Shown here one piece after another: positions 24,417 through 34,955 of a stretch of 42,219 bases of DNA. The DNA lies in assembly GCA_024637315.1 (NCBI GenBank), contig JAGXFH010000028.1, positions 1-42,219 of the forward strand, written 5' to 3'. Origin of the DNA: Brevirhabdus sp. Its GTDB lineage: Bacteria > Pseudomonadota > Alphaproteobacteria > Rhodobacterales > Rhodobacteraceae. The stretch's first letter is position 1; every line of letters begins with the position of its first letter. The translations under genes and the position numbers were made by a program. The notes under the pieces are model-generated. The model was not told where the DNA came from. It made no database searches and saw only the letters and a program-made list of their open reading frames with translations.

Positions 24417-25370
24417 TTGGATGATATTGCAGGGCACACCGAAAGCGCGGATCGGATCGACCGTTTTGCCAGCCTCGAGCAGATCGCCCGCGACGCCGGG
24501 CGCATCAGAATGGGGGTTGTTCACCCCACGGATGCGCCGAGCCTGAAAGGCGCGCTTGCAGCCGCCCGCGCCGGGTTGATCGACCCTGTGCTGATCGGAC
24601 CGGAAGAGGCCATTCGCGCAGTTGCGCGCGAAGAGGGCCTTGACTTTGATGAAGTGCACATCGAGGAAGTCGGGACTCCGGTGGAAGCTGCCGAAAAGGA
24701 GGTGGAGATGGCCGCGCAGGGACAACTCGATGCGCTCAAGAAAGGGACATTGCATACCAACGATCTGATGCATGCGGTGGTGGTGGACAAAAGGATGCGC
24801 ACAGTGCGGCGCATGAGCCACGTCTTTGCCATGGACGTGCCCAGTTACGCGCGGCTGCTGTTCATCTCGGACGCCGCGATAAACGTGCGGCCCAACCTGA
24901 GCCAGCTGCGCGACATCACCTGCAACGCCATTGCCCATGCCCTGGGCACGGAACGGCCCAAGGTCGCGCTCTTGTCGGCCACCGAAAACATCAACGAAGA
25001 GATCGAGTCGACCCTCTATGCGGCTGCGATCTGCAAGATGGCCGATCGGGGAACGATAACCGGTGCCGATATCGACCGCCCGCTGGCGATGGACAACGCG
25101 GTCTCGCCCGAGGCGGCGCGGATCAAGGGGATCACCTCGAAGGTCGCGGGGCAGGCGGACATCCTGATCTTGCCCGATCTGATTTCCGGCAACATCCTGG
25201 CCAAAGATCTGGACTATCTCGCCGGAGCTAAGGCTGCGGGGATCGTGATGGGGGCCGCGGTGCCGATCGCCCTGACCAGCCGCGCCGATACCGAGGGCGA
25301 ACGCCGCGCTTCCGCCGCGCTGGTCTGTCTTCTGGCAGCGGCGAAACGTCGAAAGCGGAAGACGCCATGA
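24417..25370 (+). CDS. pta: Phosphate acetyltransferase (PTA/PTB family)
   Basis: The 317-residue short-form enzyme would convert acetyl-CoA and phosphate to acetyl-phosphate. Features include VVHPTDAPSLKGALAAARAG at the start, the GTLHTNDLMHAVV segment, LLFISDAAINVRPNL, ALLSATENINEEIESTLYAA and DILILPDLISGNILAKDL, all typical of the phosphotransacetylase/phosphotransbutyrylase family. The best start is TTG at 24417 with AGGAG 7 bp upstream; ATG at 24390 (nine codons longer) overlaps the phaC stop and lacks a ribosome-binding site. It overlaps ackA by four bases (ATGA). Acyl-CoA preference (acetyl or butyryl) is not certain; pairing with acetate kinase favours acetyl. Confidence 0.9.
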   Translation: MDDIAGHTESADRIDRFASLEQIARDAGRIRMGVVHPTDAPSLKGALAAARAGLIDPVLIGPEEAIRAVAREEGLDFDEVHIEEVGTPVEAAEKEVEMAAQGQLDALKKGTLHTNDLMHAVVVDKRMRTVRRMSHVFAMDVPSYARLLFISDAAINVRPNLSQLRDITCNAIAHALGTERPKVALLSATENINEEIESTLYAAAICKMADRGTITGADIDRPLAMDNAVSPEAARIKGITSKVAGQADILILPDLISGNILAKDLDYLAGAKAAGIVMGAAVPIALTSRADTEGERRASAALVCLLAAAKRRKRKTP

Positions 25371-26545
25371 GCGCCGATCTTGTTGCGACCTTCAACGCCG
25401 GGTCATCCAGTCTGCGCTGCGGTGTATACCGGACCTCCAAAGCCGGACCGAAGGCGGCTTTCTTGATCAGCATCCGCGGTTTGCCACACCGCATGATTCT
25501 GCAGATCGTGGACCATGACGCGGGCACATCGGACGAGACAGAACTCGGCGCGCCGGGCGACTCACCGCATGAAATCGCGTTCTCGACGGTAATGGAGCAT
25601 TTGCAGGATCGGGTGGAGATGGCGAATGTCGGAGCATTTTCTCACCGGGTCGTGCACGGAGGGCAGGATTTCGACGCGCCGGTGCGGGCGACTCCGGAAA
25701 CCCTTGAGCGGCTCGATGCGCTGTCGCCTCTGGCACCAAGCCATCAGCCGCACAATCTGCGCCCCATCCGGGCGCTGAGCGAAAAATTCCCTGACGTTCC
25801 GCAGATCGCATGCTTCGATACTGCCTTTCACCGCACCCAGCCGCGGCTGGCCCAGCTTTACGCCCTGCCACGCGATCTCAGCGATGATGGCATCGTGCGC
25901 GTGGGGTTTCATGGTCTGTCCTATAACTACATCGCCGAAACGTTGAAGCGGGATTTTCCACACTTGTTCGCCGGGCGCGTGATCACCGCGCATCTCGGCC
26001 ATGGAGTGAGCCTGTGTGCCATGACCAGGGGACGCAGCGTGGCCACGACGATGGGCTTTACCGCCCTGGACGGCATGCCGATGGGGCAACGTTGCGGTGC
26101 GCTGGATCCCGGCGTGGTGCTGCATCTGATCCTTGACAAGGGTTATTCCGCTGAGGAAGTGAGGGACATCCTCTATGAGCGGTCGGGCCTTCTGGGCGTG
26201 TCGGGACTAAGCGGCGAGATGGGTGACTTGCTGGCCTCGGACAAGGCGGAAGCTGCCGAGGCGGTTTCCCTGTTCGTCTATCGCTTCCAGCGTGAAGTGG
26301 GATCGCTGACCGCCGCCTTGGGCGGGCTTGACGGTCTGGTACTGACCGGCGGTATGGGCGAGTACCAGCCGCGCTTGCGCAAAATGCTCTGCAAGTCTGT
26401 CGAATGGCAAGGGGCAAGCTTCGACGCGGCTGCCAATGACAGCGGCGGACCCTTGATTTCAACCGGGCAGAGCGGCTTTGAGATATTGATGCTGCCGACG
26501 GATGAAGAACTGGTTCTGGCAAGAGCGGCCCTCGAAAAGCTTTGA
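25367..26545 (+). CDS. ackA: Acetate kinase
   Basis: The 392-residue enzyme makes ATP and acetate from acetyl-phosphate. Motifs: ATFNAGSSSLRCGVY at the front, SHRVVHGGQDF, ACFDTAFHRTQP, TAHLGHGVSLCAMTRGRSVA, DGMPMGQRCGALDPGV and LTGGMGEYQP. The segment HLGHG replaces the more usual HLGNG. The start overlaps the pta stop as ATGA. It is the last gene of the plus-strand operon (cation ATPase, reductase, PHA synthase, Pta, AckA) and meets the N-ATPase operon tail to tail, with 160 bp between and no strong terminator. Confidence 0.94.
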   Translation: MSADLVATFNAGSSSLRCGVYRTSKAGPKAAFLISIRGLPHRMILQIVDHDAGTSDETELGAPGDSPHEIAFSTVMEHLQDRVEMANVGAFSHRVVHGGQDFDAPVRATPETLERLDALSPLAPSHQPHNLRPIRALSEKFPDVPQIACFDTAFHRTQPRLAQLYALPRDLSDDGIVRVGFHGLSYNYIAETLKRDFPHLFAGRVITAHLGHGVSLCAMTRGRSVATTMGFTALDGMPMGQRCGALDPGVVLHLILDKGYSAEEVRDILYERSGLLGVSGLSGEMGDLLASDKAEAAEAVSLFVYRFQREVGSLTAALGGLDGLVLTGGMGEYQPRLRKMLCKSVEWQGASFDAAANDSGGPLISTGQSGFEILMLPTDEELVLARAALEKL

Positions 26546-26704
26546 GAGGCAATTCGGAGCTTGCCGATCGTGTCAGGGTGCGTATCCGCCGAGGGTTCCG
26601 CTGGTTTCTTGCGGGGCTTCTCACCATGTTCCGCGCAACGCATGTCACATGTCCGCCGACAGGGCAACAAGATCCGTTCAGGCGAACCGCGCATTGACCG
26701 GCGA

Positions 26705-27607
26705 CTAGTCTGTTACGTCTCCACTGCCCGCTGCCTCGAAGCCAGCGACGACGTCCAAAAGCTCGCGGGTGATGGTTTCCTGCCGCTTCTGCCGGTAGGT
26801 CGCTTCGATATCCTCACGTCGCTCGTCGATGTTGCGGTCGGCGGCCTGCATCGCGGCCAGCCGGGCCGCGTGTTCGCTGGCCAGCGATTCCGCGAGCCCC
26901 CTGTAGATGCCCAGAAACACGCGCTGCTGGATCAGCCAAGACAACAGCGTCTCGGGCACCATGGTGAACCCGGGCAGGCTGCGTCCGGGCCAGGGGGCCC
27001 TTGCCAGCCGGTCGAGTTCGTCGCCCGGTACTGGTAGTAGCTGCGCGGTGCGCGGTTCGGCGCTGGAAAGCCTGCCGCGACGGTTATGCAACACTTGGAT
27101 GGTCCGAACGCCTTCTTCGCGTTGCCATCGGTCGATCTCGATCACGATGGTGCGCGCGGTATCCGCGAGCCCCTCGACCGATCCGGGCAGGGTGAACAGC
27201 CGCGCCGCTTCATGGCCCGCCGTCTCGAGCCGCGCGGCAGCGCGCAGTCCGGCGACGCAGAGCATCGGAGGGGGCTGGGCCACCGCCAGCCGGTCCCGTG
27301 CGCATGCGGCGATGTTCTCGTTGAAGCGTCCGCAGAGGCCGCGATCTGATCCGATGACGACCATCCCTTCGCGTCCGGAAACGTTTTCCAGCAAATGGCG
27401 GGGCAGCTGGCCGGTTCGGGTGCGAAAATCCCGCAGGACCACCTGAAGCCCCCTGTCGATCGTCTCGCGATAGCCGCCAAGCACATCGACGGCCGTTTCA
27501 TACTGCGAGATACTGACGGTCGAGAGGGATTTCATCATCCGCACGATGGATTGAATATCGCGCGTGGTATCCAGACGCTCGGAGAGGGCTTCGAGCGTGT
27601 CCATCAC
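26705..27607 (-). CDS. atpG: N-ATPase gamma subunit
   Basis: This 300-residue protein is the central-stalk gamma subunit. N- and C-terminal helices show the usual ends: IQSIVRMMKSLSTVSISQYE at the front and TRELLDVVAGFEA near the end, with the IGSDRGLCGRFNENI segment of the Rossmann-like middle part. It is the last gene of the reverse-strand operon and overlaps atpA by four bases. Sequence is divergent from housekeeping AtpG, as expected for the N-type ATPase. Confidence 0.9.
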   Translation of the reverse strand: MMDTLEALSERLDTTRDIQSIVRMMKSLSTVSISQYETAVDVLGGYRETIDRGLQVVLRDFRTRTGQLPRHLLENVSGREGMVVIGSDRGLCGRFNENIAACARDRLAVAQPPPMLCVAGLRAAARLETAGHEAARLFTLPGSVEGLADTARTIVIEIDRWQREEGVRTIQVLHNRRGRLSSAEPRTAQLLPVPGDELDRLARAPWPGRSLPGFTMVPETLLSWLIQQRVFLGIYRGLAESLASEHAARLAAMQAADRNIDERREDIEATYRQKRQETITRELLDVVAGFEAAGSGDVTD

Positions 27608-29124
27608 TCTTTGCCCCCCAAGTCGTTGGCAAGGGCCGTATCGATGACGTCCAACAGCGCTGCGCGCTCATCCTCTCCCAGCGTCTTGCCCGAGGCGATT
27701 GTCCGGCGCAGATCGTCGCCGCTTTCCGCCAGACGCTGTCGGATCGCCGCTTCGGCATCGGAGACGCGATCCTCGGGGATATCGTCGAGTCGCCCCTCGG
27801 TCGCGGCCAGCAGCACGGCGATCTGTTCGGCCACATCCATGTGATCCTGTTCGGCCTGACGCAGGATCGCGCGGACCCGGCGCCCCCGGTCCAGCTTGGC
27901 CCGGGTCTCGTCATCCATCTGTGTGCCGAATCGGGCAAAGCTCTCCAACTCCTCGAACTGGGAGTAGAAAAGTCGCAGATCGCCGGCGACGGACCGGAAG
28001 GCGGGCAGTTGTACCTTGCCGCCCACGCGGCTGACCGACTCTCCGATATCTACGGCGGGAAGCTGACCGATCTCAAAGAGCTTAGGCGAGAGATAGATCT
28101 GCCCGTCGGTGATCGAGATAAGGTTGGTCGGTATGAAGGCCGAAATGTTCTGGGCCTGCGTTTCGATGATCGGCAGCGCGGTCAGCGACCCTCCGCCAAG
28201 GCTGTCGCGCAGGTGGGTGGCGCGTTCCAGCAGACGCGAGTGGATGTAGAAGATGTCGCCGGGATAGGCCTCGCGCCCCGGCGGGCGGCGCAGCAGCAGC
28301 GACAATTCGCGATAGGCGCGGGCGTGGCGCGTGAGGTCGTCGTAGACGATCAGCACGTCGCGCCCTTTGCGCATGAAATGTTCGGCCATGCTGGTGGCGG
28401 AATAGGGCGCGATGTATTGTAGGCCGGGCGCATCCTCGCCCGACGCGACAAGCACGATGGTGCGTTCGAGCGCGCCGCCCTGGCGAAGCTTCTCGATCAC
28501 CCGGGCCACGGCCGAGGCGCGCTGTCCGATCGCGCAATAGACCGCGACGACATCACCGGCGAGCTGGTTCAGGATTGCGTCCACCGCGATGGCTGTCTTG
28601 CCGGTCTGCCGGTCGCCGACAATCAGTTCGCGCTGCCCACGCCCGATGGGCACGGCGGCGTCCACGGCCTTGATACCGGTCTGGAGCGGCTGATTGACGG
28701 GGGCACGGTCCATGATCGACGGAGCGGGGCGTTCGATTTGCATCCGCTCGGACGTGCGGATCGGGCGGCCATCGTCGAGAGCGCGGCCAAGAGGGTCGAT
28801 CACGCGTCCCAATAGCGCCTCGCCGACCGGCACATCGGCCACGCGCCCCGTGCGGCTGACCCTGTCGCCCACGCTGATCCGATCGGTTTCGCCCAGAACG
28901 ACAACGCCCACACTCTGGATGCTGAGGCTGATGGCCAGCCCAAAAACGCCGCTGGAAAAGCGCAGCAATTCGTTCGCACCGAGATCCGAAAACCCGACCA
29001 CGCGCGCCACCCCGTTGCTCACGCTAACGACGTGCGCGATATCGGCTATGGCGACCTCGGGTATTGCCTCGGAGAGAATGCCGTCCATCAGGTCGAACAA
29101 GTCTGGGGCAAGTTCCTGCAACAT
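27604..29124 (-). CDS. atpA: N-ATPase alpha subunit
   Basis: This 506-residue protein is the regulatory nucleotide-binding alpha subunit of F1. Walker A is VGDRQTGKTAIAVDAILNQ, the N-terminal beta-barrel is present, and VYCAIGQRASAVARVIEKL, ALPIIETQAQNISAFIPTNL and ISITDGQIYLS are typical. The start codon is 3 bp upstream of the atpF stop region. It follows the characteristic N-ATPase order DCQRBEFAG. As there is a second type of ATPase in such genomes, this gene is expected to coexist with housekeeping atpA elsewhere, which is outside this window. Confidence 0.95.
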   Translation of the reverse strand: MLQELAPDLFDLMDGILSEAIPEVAIADIAHVVSVSNGVARVVGFSDLGANELLRFSSGVFGLAISLSIQSVGVVVLGETDRISVGDRVSRTGRVADVPVGEALLGRVIDPLGRALDDGRPIRTSERMQIERPAPSIMDRAPVNQPLQTGIKAVDAAVPIGRGQRELIVGDRQTGKTAIAVDAILNQLAGDVVAVYCAIGQRASAVARVIEKLRQGGALERTIVLVASGEDAPGLQYIAPYSATSMAEHFMRKGRDVLIVYDDLTRHARAYRELSLLLRRPPGREAYPGDIFYIHSRLLERATHLRDSLGGGSLTALPIIETQAQNISAFIPTNLISITDGQIYLSPKLFEIGQLPAVDIGESVSRVGGKVQLPAFRSVAGDLRLFYSQFEELESFARFGTQMDDETRAKLDRGRRVRAILRQAEQDHMDVAEQIAVLLAATEGRLDDIPEDRVSDAEAAIRQRLAESGDDLRRTIASGKTLGEDERAALLDVIDTALANDLGGKE

Positions 29125-29127
29125 GGC

Positions 29128-29916
29128 TCAGGCCGCATCCTTCTGCTGACGGAACGGGAAGGCGTTGGTCAGGGCCTCGCGGACCTCGGTTTCAAGCCGG
29201 TCCAGATGTTGCTTGACCGACCAATCGACGGTCTGTCCCGCTATGTCCAGCCGGAGCCCGAGCAGCAGGTCGGGATCGGACGCGTACGTCACCTCCAGCT
29301 CCTTCGCGATGGTTTGATGGATGGCGCGGGTCAGTTTGGCCCGCGTTGTCGAGGACAGATCAGGGGCGCAATAGACATGCGCGGTCTTCTCTGCCTCCAG
29401 CGCGGCTTTGGCCAGACGGTCCCGATCATCCTTGGGCAGGTCAGCCAGGTACCGCGTAAAGCGGTCGGCCAGTTCTTCGGACAGATCTCCCCCGGCGAAG
29501 TCCCGAAGGGTGTCGCGGATCACGTTGAAGGTGCTGGCGGCCGCACGTTTGCGGATGTCCTGCAAGGCGTCTTCGCTCTCAGCCTCGATCCGTTCGCGCA
29601 GGGCGGCGCGCCTGTGTTCGGCCTCTTTCTCGATCTTCAGTTTGCTGTCGCGGCGCAGGTCACGGGCCTCCCGCCGGGCGTTGTCGATGACCTCGTCGAC
29701 GCGTGCATCCAGGTCAGCCTGTTTCTGCTTGAAGCGTTCGGCCTCTTCTTCGGCGTCATCCCGTTGCGCACGTGCGTCGGCGAGACGCTTCTCGATCCGG
29801 CTCTCGCGCTGCTTGATGGCCCGGATGATCGGACCGTAAAGAAAGCGCTGCAAGAACCAGACCAGAACCAGAAAATTGACGATTTGCGCGGCAACGGTCA
29901 GCCAGTTGATCTGCAT
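29128..29916 (-). CDS. atpF: N-ATPase b subunit (long, delta-like C-terminus)
   Basis: The 262-residue protein starts with one membrane helix (TVAAQIVNFLVLVWFLQRFL) and continues as a long charged coiled coil (about 35-130, rich in R, E, A) to a C-terminal domain resembling the end of delta (LRLDIAGQTVDWSVKQHLDR). Normal b subunits have about 160 residues. No separate delta gene (atpH) is present in the operon, so the extension probably replaces it. It is the outer stalk linking F1 to the membrane part. It lies 4 bp behind the c-subunit gene. Confidence 0.9.
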   Translation of the reverse strand: MQINWLTVAAQIVNFLVLVWFLQRFLYGPIIRAIKQRESRIEKRLADARAQRDDAEEEAERFKQKQADLDARVDEVIDNARREARDLRRDSKLKIEKEAEHRRAALRERIEAESEDALQDIRKRAAASTFNVIRDTLRDFAGGDLSEELADRFTRYLADLPKDDRDRLAKAALEAEKTAHVYCAPDLSSTTRAKLTRAIHQTIAKELEVTYASDPDLLLGLRLDIAGQTVDWSVKQHLDRLETEVREALTNAFPFRQQKDAA

Positions 29917-29920
29917 GGTA

Positions 29921-30199
29921 TCAGCCTCCGGCGGCCTGCTTGGCCAGATCGGCGAACGGGTTGGCGAAAATCAGGATCATCGACACGACGAAGCAGTAGA
30001 TTGCGGTGGATTCGATCATCGCAAGACTGACGAAGAGCGTGCGGGTGATCGTGTTCGAGGCGTCGGGCTGTTGCGCCAGCGATGCCAGCGCCTGCGCCGC
30101 TGCACGCCCTTCGCCGAGGGCAGGGCCGATGGAGCCGATGGCGATGGTCAGTCCGGCGGTGAAGATCGAGACGATGGCAATCCAGATCGAGGCGTCCAT
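29921..30199 (-). CDS. atpE: N-ATPase c subunit, sodium-type
   Basis: This 92-residue hairpin of two membrane helices forms the rotor ring. Helix 1 has SIGPALGEGRAAAQAL, with Glu where the Ilyobacter sodium enzyme has Gln32. Helix 2 has MIESTAIYCF, with Glu, Ser, Thr and Tyr at the positions equivalent to E65, S66, T67 and Y70 of that enzyme. This combination is the known sodium-coupling signature. AAGGAG at 8 bp supports ATG at 30199 (MDASIWIAIVSI); the ATG at 30205 is too close to it. The start is 2 bp from the atpB stop. Sodium transport is inferred from residues. Confidence 0.93.
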   Translation of the reverse strand: MDASIWIAIVSIFTAGLTIAIGSIGPALGEGRAAAQALASLAQQPDASNTITRTLFVSLAMIESTAIYCFVVSMILIFANPFADLAKQAAGG

Positions 30200-30201
30200 A
30201 T

Positions 30202-30906
30202 TCATTCTCCTTGCTGTTGGGATTCGGGTTCGGAAACTTGCCGCTCCGCTCTGGTCGCGGCGGCGATGTAGACCATCGCCAGAATGGCGAAGATATAGGC
30301 TTGGATCATGCCGGTCAGCAGGCCCAGCAGCTGCATCAGCACCGGAAAGAAGAGCGGTGCCACGCTGATCAGGATGCCGGCGATGATCGTGCCGCTCATC
30401 ACGTTGCCATAGAGGCGTACGGCCAGCGCGAGCGTGCGCGACAGCTCGGAAATGATGTTGAAGGGCAGCATGATGATGTTGGGCTGGATGTAGCTTTTCA
30501 GATAGCCGCCCACGCCTCGTTGCAGGATCGCGAAGAACGGCACTGCCACCAGCACGCAGAGCGCCAGCGCGGCGGTCGTCGAAAGCGATCCGGTTGGCGG
30601 GCTGTAACCGGGAATGATCATCAGAAGATTCGCGGTCGCGACGAACAGGAACAGTGTCCCGATGAAAGGCAGGTAGCGGTGCGGATCCTTTGCGCCGACC
30701 TGATCGATCTGGTCGCGGATCATGGTGACGATCACCTCCAGCGCGACCTGCCACCGCGACACGGTTTCTCCTTCGGAGAGGCGGCGCGTGATCGCCCATG
30801 AGCCGAGCGTGAGGATCGCCATGACGAGCCATGTGAACGCGACGGTCGCGTTCAGTGCCAGCCCACGCCATTCGTAGAGAATCCATTGATCGGGTGTTAT
30901 CTGCAT
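30202..30906 (-). CDS. atpB: N-ATPase a subunit
   Basis: This 234-residue membrane protein forms the ion path beside the c ring. It has about five or six helices, with NIISELSRTLALAVRLYGNV carrying the essential Arg, and QAYIFAILAMVYIAAAT in the last helix. It is the fifth gene of the operon, 2-4 bp from its neighbours. The proline-glycine loop IIPGYSPPTGSLSTT is typical. Confidence 0.93.
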   Translation of the reverse strand: MQITPDQWILYEWRGLALNATVAFTWLVMAILTLGSWAITRRLSEGETVSRWQVALEVIVTMIRDQIDQVGAKDPHRYLPFIGTLFLFVATANLLMIIPGYSPPTGSLSTTAALALCVLVAVPFFAILQRGVGGYLKSYIQPNIIMLPFNIISELSRTLALAVRLYGNVMSGTIIAGILISVAPLFFPVLMQLLGLLTGMIQAYIFAILAMVYIAAATRAERQVSEPESQQQGE

Positions 30907-30909
30907 GGA

Positions 30910-31203
30910 TCAGTCCTTCACCGGTCTGACCCTGGCCAACATTGCGGCACCTTGGCGGACGATGAAAAAACCGCACAGCCCGGCGAAGATCATCGGTAGT
31001 GGAAAATCCGCGGTCAGAGCCCAGCCCAATGCCGCCAGAACGATGCCTGCACGTGCCAAGGCACCCAAGACCAATCCGGATAGCCTGCCGCCATTCGCCA
31101 GCGTGCGCACCGATACCCAGAGCGTGCCGAAAAAGAGCACGCCGAGACCAGCCCCTGCAGCAAGCGCGATCAGGATCAGGCCAAGAATTTCAGATTCTAT
31201 CAT
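30910..31203 (-). CDS. atpR: N-ATPase subunit AtpR
   Basis: The 97-residue hydrophobic protein has three predicted helices: LGLILIALAAGAGLGVLFFG, LVLGALARAGIVLAALGWAL and LPMIFAGLCGFFIVRQGAAM. It matches AtpR, a small membrane protein found only in N-ATPase operons, with a conserved Arg in a helix (ARAGIV) that has been proposed to interact with the c ring. AAGGAAGG fixes the ATG at 31203; ten further in-frame codons upstream are unlikely to be used. Its role is probably assembly of the c ring. Confidence 0.88.
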   Translation of the reverse strand: MIESEILGLILIALAAGAGLGVLFFGTLWVSVRTLANGGRLSGLVLGALARAGIVLAALGWALTADFPLPMIFAGLCGFFIVRQGAAMLARVRPVKD

Positions 31204-31247
31204 TGCATTTCCTTCCTTGGTTGCGCCGTCCACAGATCTGTCCGACG

Positions 31248-31528
31248 TCAGTCATCACGGCTTTCCCGTTGCACCCAGTACCAGGCGTTCAGGCAGCCAA
31301 CGGTCACGCCGGCAAGAAGCAGCGCGAGCGTCCAGGAACGCGACGACCCGGCCCAGGAATCGATCCAGAGGCCGAGCACGGTGCCGAGCACGGTCGGTAC
31401 GGCAACCGCCCAGCCGACGAGGCCGAACATGCCCAAACCGCGCCATGCGCTGCGGTCGTCGCGCTTACGGGCTGCCAGCTTGCTCCGGACCTTGCGTGTG
31501 ATCGCGTCGGTTTCGTCGTTCTCCTCGG

Positions 31529-31532
<4 letters not shown>
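31248..31532 (-). CDS. atpQ: N-ATPase subunit AtpQ (AtpI/AtpZ-like)
   Basis: The 94-residue protein has a charged N-terminus (about 35 residues) and two membrane helices: LGMFGLVGWAVAVPTVLGTV and LALLLAGVTVGCLNAWYWV. This is the AtpI/AtpZ pattern with G-W-x-x-x-x-P-x-x-x-G, likely a Mg2+ or assembly factor. It overlaps atpC by four bases (ATGA) and is separated from atpR by 44 bp. Confidence 0.88.
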
Positions 31533-33380
<1,848 letters not shown>

Positions 33381-33384
33381 TCAA

Positions 33385-33404
33385 GCATTGATCTGGGTTA
33401 ACCA
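33385..33404 (-). promoter_or_regulatory. Crp/Fnr-type dyad before the N-ATPase operon
   Basis: On the plus strand the core is TTGAT-CTGG-GTTAA inside GCATTGATCTGGGTTAACC; read toward atpD it is TTAAC-CCAG-ATCAATGC. It is a hybrid of the FNR half-site TTGAT and the GTTAA half-site of the other dyads. It is centred 65 bp from the atpD ATG. Confidence 0.55.
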
Positions 33405-33501
33405 CCGCCCTTGCGCGAGGTCGGCAGGCCGGGTTTTTCGATATCGGAATGTTGATCCCGGCGTACGACTGCCAACGGCAAGACCCCGCCGATGACCGGA
33501 T

Positions 33502-33520
33502 TGACCGACGTTAATGCGCG
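33502..33520 (+). promoter_or_regulatory. Crp/Fnr-type dyad before the phasin gene
   Basis: TTGAC-CGAC-GTTAA followed by TGCGC, centred 76 bp before the ATG at 33585. Same form as the sites before the arginine operon and the cation ATPase. Confidence 0.6.
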
Positions 33521-33584
33521 TCTCGCTGCCGCTTCGTAAGCTCACGAACTAATGACCGATTTTCAGCGGACAACGGAGGATAAA

Positions 33585-34019
33585 ATGGCCGAAAAAGACG
33601 ACGCAACCATCATGGACTTCTTCAAGCAGGCCCCGGCAATGTTTGCCGCCGACCCCGTGATCGGCCCGCAGGTCGAACAGTTCTGGCAGGCACAGCAGAA
33701 GATTCTTCGGGAGGCCGAATCGTTTTCCGAGCACTGGTTCGATCGGCGCCAGGCCGCAATAGAAACGGCGATCGACGTCGTCAGGGAAATGAGCGCGAAC
33801 GGTGGGTCGAACCCTGCTGCGTCATTGGAGACGATGACGCAGTGGCAGCGTCATTCCATGGAACGGGTCGCGGAGGATTTCCGCGAATGGGTCGATCTGC
33901 GTACTCGCTGCGCGGGCCATGTCGCAACAGCGGAAGTCGCGGCCGAGAAAGATGGGCTTGAAAAGACCGCCAAACGCGTGACGTCGGCGGCCAAAACGAA
34001 ACATGCGACCCCGGTGTGA
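33585..34019 (+). CDS. Phasin-family protein
   Basis: The 144-residue mostly helical protein carries the phasin-2 pattern: DFFKQAPAMFAADPVIGPQV, then FWQAQQKILREAESFSEHWF, R-R-Q-A-A-I-E-T-A and a middle helix ETMTQWQRHSMERVAEDFRE. Phasins coat PHA granules. The C-terminal 25 residues are rich in Lys and Ala (TAKRVTSAAKTKHATPV), as often seen. GGAGG 6 bp before ATG 33585 sets the start. It lies away from phaC, under its own dyad operator. Confidence 0.82.
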   Translation: MAEKDDATIMDFFKQAPAMFAADPVIGPQVEQFWQAQQKILREAESFSEHWFDRRQAAIETAIDVVREMSANGGSNPAASLETMTQWQRHSMERVAEDFREWVDLRTRCAGHVATAEVAAEKDGLEKTAKRVTSAAKTKHATPV

Positions 34020-34075
34020 TGATGGCGATCCCCGGAAGTAAGGTCGTGGCAAACGGCAACAAAGGAGAACGGTAG

Positions 34076-34363
34076 ATGGATGACAAAAACGCATATGAGC
34101 AGAAGCTCGAAGCTCGGCTCGACCAATGGCGGGCCGAGATCGACAAGCTGCAAGCCCAAGCAAAAGAAGCCAGCGCTAACGCGCAGTTGAATTATCAGAA
34201 AGAGGTTGACGATCTGCGCGGCAGGCAAGAGCAGGCGCAGAAAAAGCTCGATGAACTCAGAGATGCACAAGGCAAAGCCTGGAAAGACCTTAGGTCCGGA
34301 ATCGAGTCGGCCTGGGATGATCTGGGAAGGTCCGTACGCAGCGCAGCGGATCGGTTCAGCTGA
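34076..34363 (+). CDS. Coiled-coil protein (hypothetical)
   Basis: The 95-residue protein is nearly all helix with heptad-like spacing: YEQKLEARLDQWRAEIDKLQ, QAKEASANAQLNYQKEVDDL and LDELRDAQGKAWKDLRSGIE, ending in WDDLGRSVRSAADRF. It resembles the small coiled-coil stress proteins often encoded near PHA and low-oxygen genes. AGGAGA lies before the ATG. It follows the phasin by 56 bp and is probably co-transcribed with it. No enzymatic motif. Confidence 0.75.
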   Translation: MDDKNAYEQKLEARLDQWRAEIDKLQAQAKEASANAQLNYQKEVDDLRGRQEQAQKKLDELRDAQGKAWKDLRSGIESAWDDLGRSVRSAADRFS

Positions 34364-34525
34364 GCCCGGGGGCGTTTCACTTAGTTTTGACGCGACAGTC
34401 CGGGTCCGTCACTGTGGTCCGGATGTTCTGGTTGCTGACAGGGATCGACCTGATCTTTCTGCGTGCGCGCTGAAGTGTCTTTGCGCGCGCAGAACCATGC
34501 GTAAGGCCAACAGGGTGGGAAGACC

Positions 34526-34903
34526 ATGATCAAGATGGAGCATCTCCGGAATCAGGACATAATCGTGCTGCGCGCGTCCGGCACTCTGACAACGCAGGAT
34601 TACGATGTCGCCATTCCCGAGTTGGAGAATGCCTTGGAACTGTCGCAGGGAAAGCTAAGATTGCTGATATGTCTTGAAGACTTTCAGGGGTGGGAGATCG
34701 GTGCCTTATGGCGGGATTTGAAGTTCGACCTGAAACACCTTGGCGACTTGGGCCGGATTGCCGTAATCGGCGAAACCACTTTGGAAGAATGGGGAACGAC
34801 GCTATCCGCCCCATTTACCAAAGCCAAGATGCGGTTTTTCCCCACCGACCAGGAGTCCGAAGCGCAGAAGTGGCTGGGAATGGAAGAGCGAACGGACGGC
34901 TGA
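34526..34903 (+). CDS. SpoIIAA/STAS-like domain protein
   Basis: The 125-residue cytosolic protein has the DUF3478/SpoIIAA-like fold: MEHLRNQDIIVLRASGTLTT at the front, the LLICLEDFQGWEIGALWRDL core, and GRIAVIGETTLEEWGTT followed by KMRFFPTDQESEAQKWLG. Such proteins may bind lipids or nucleotides; function is not defined. GGGAAG precedes the ATG. The 160 bp before it (34364-34525) show no gene. Confidence 0.82.
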   Translation: MIKMEHLRNQDIIVLRASGTLTTQDYDVAIPELENALELSQGKLRLLICLEDFQGWEIGALWRDLKFDLKHLGDLGRIAVIGETTLEEWGTTLSAPFTKAKMRFFPTDQESEAQKWLGMEERTDG

Positions 34904-34955
34904 AGACGGTCCATTGGCGGCGGCTGGTCTTGAGCCGACTTTAGTGAAAGCGCCA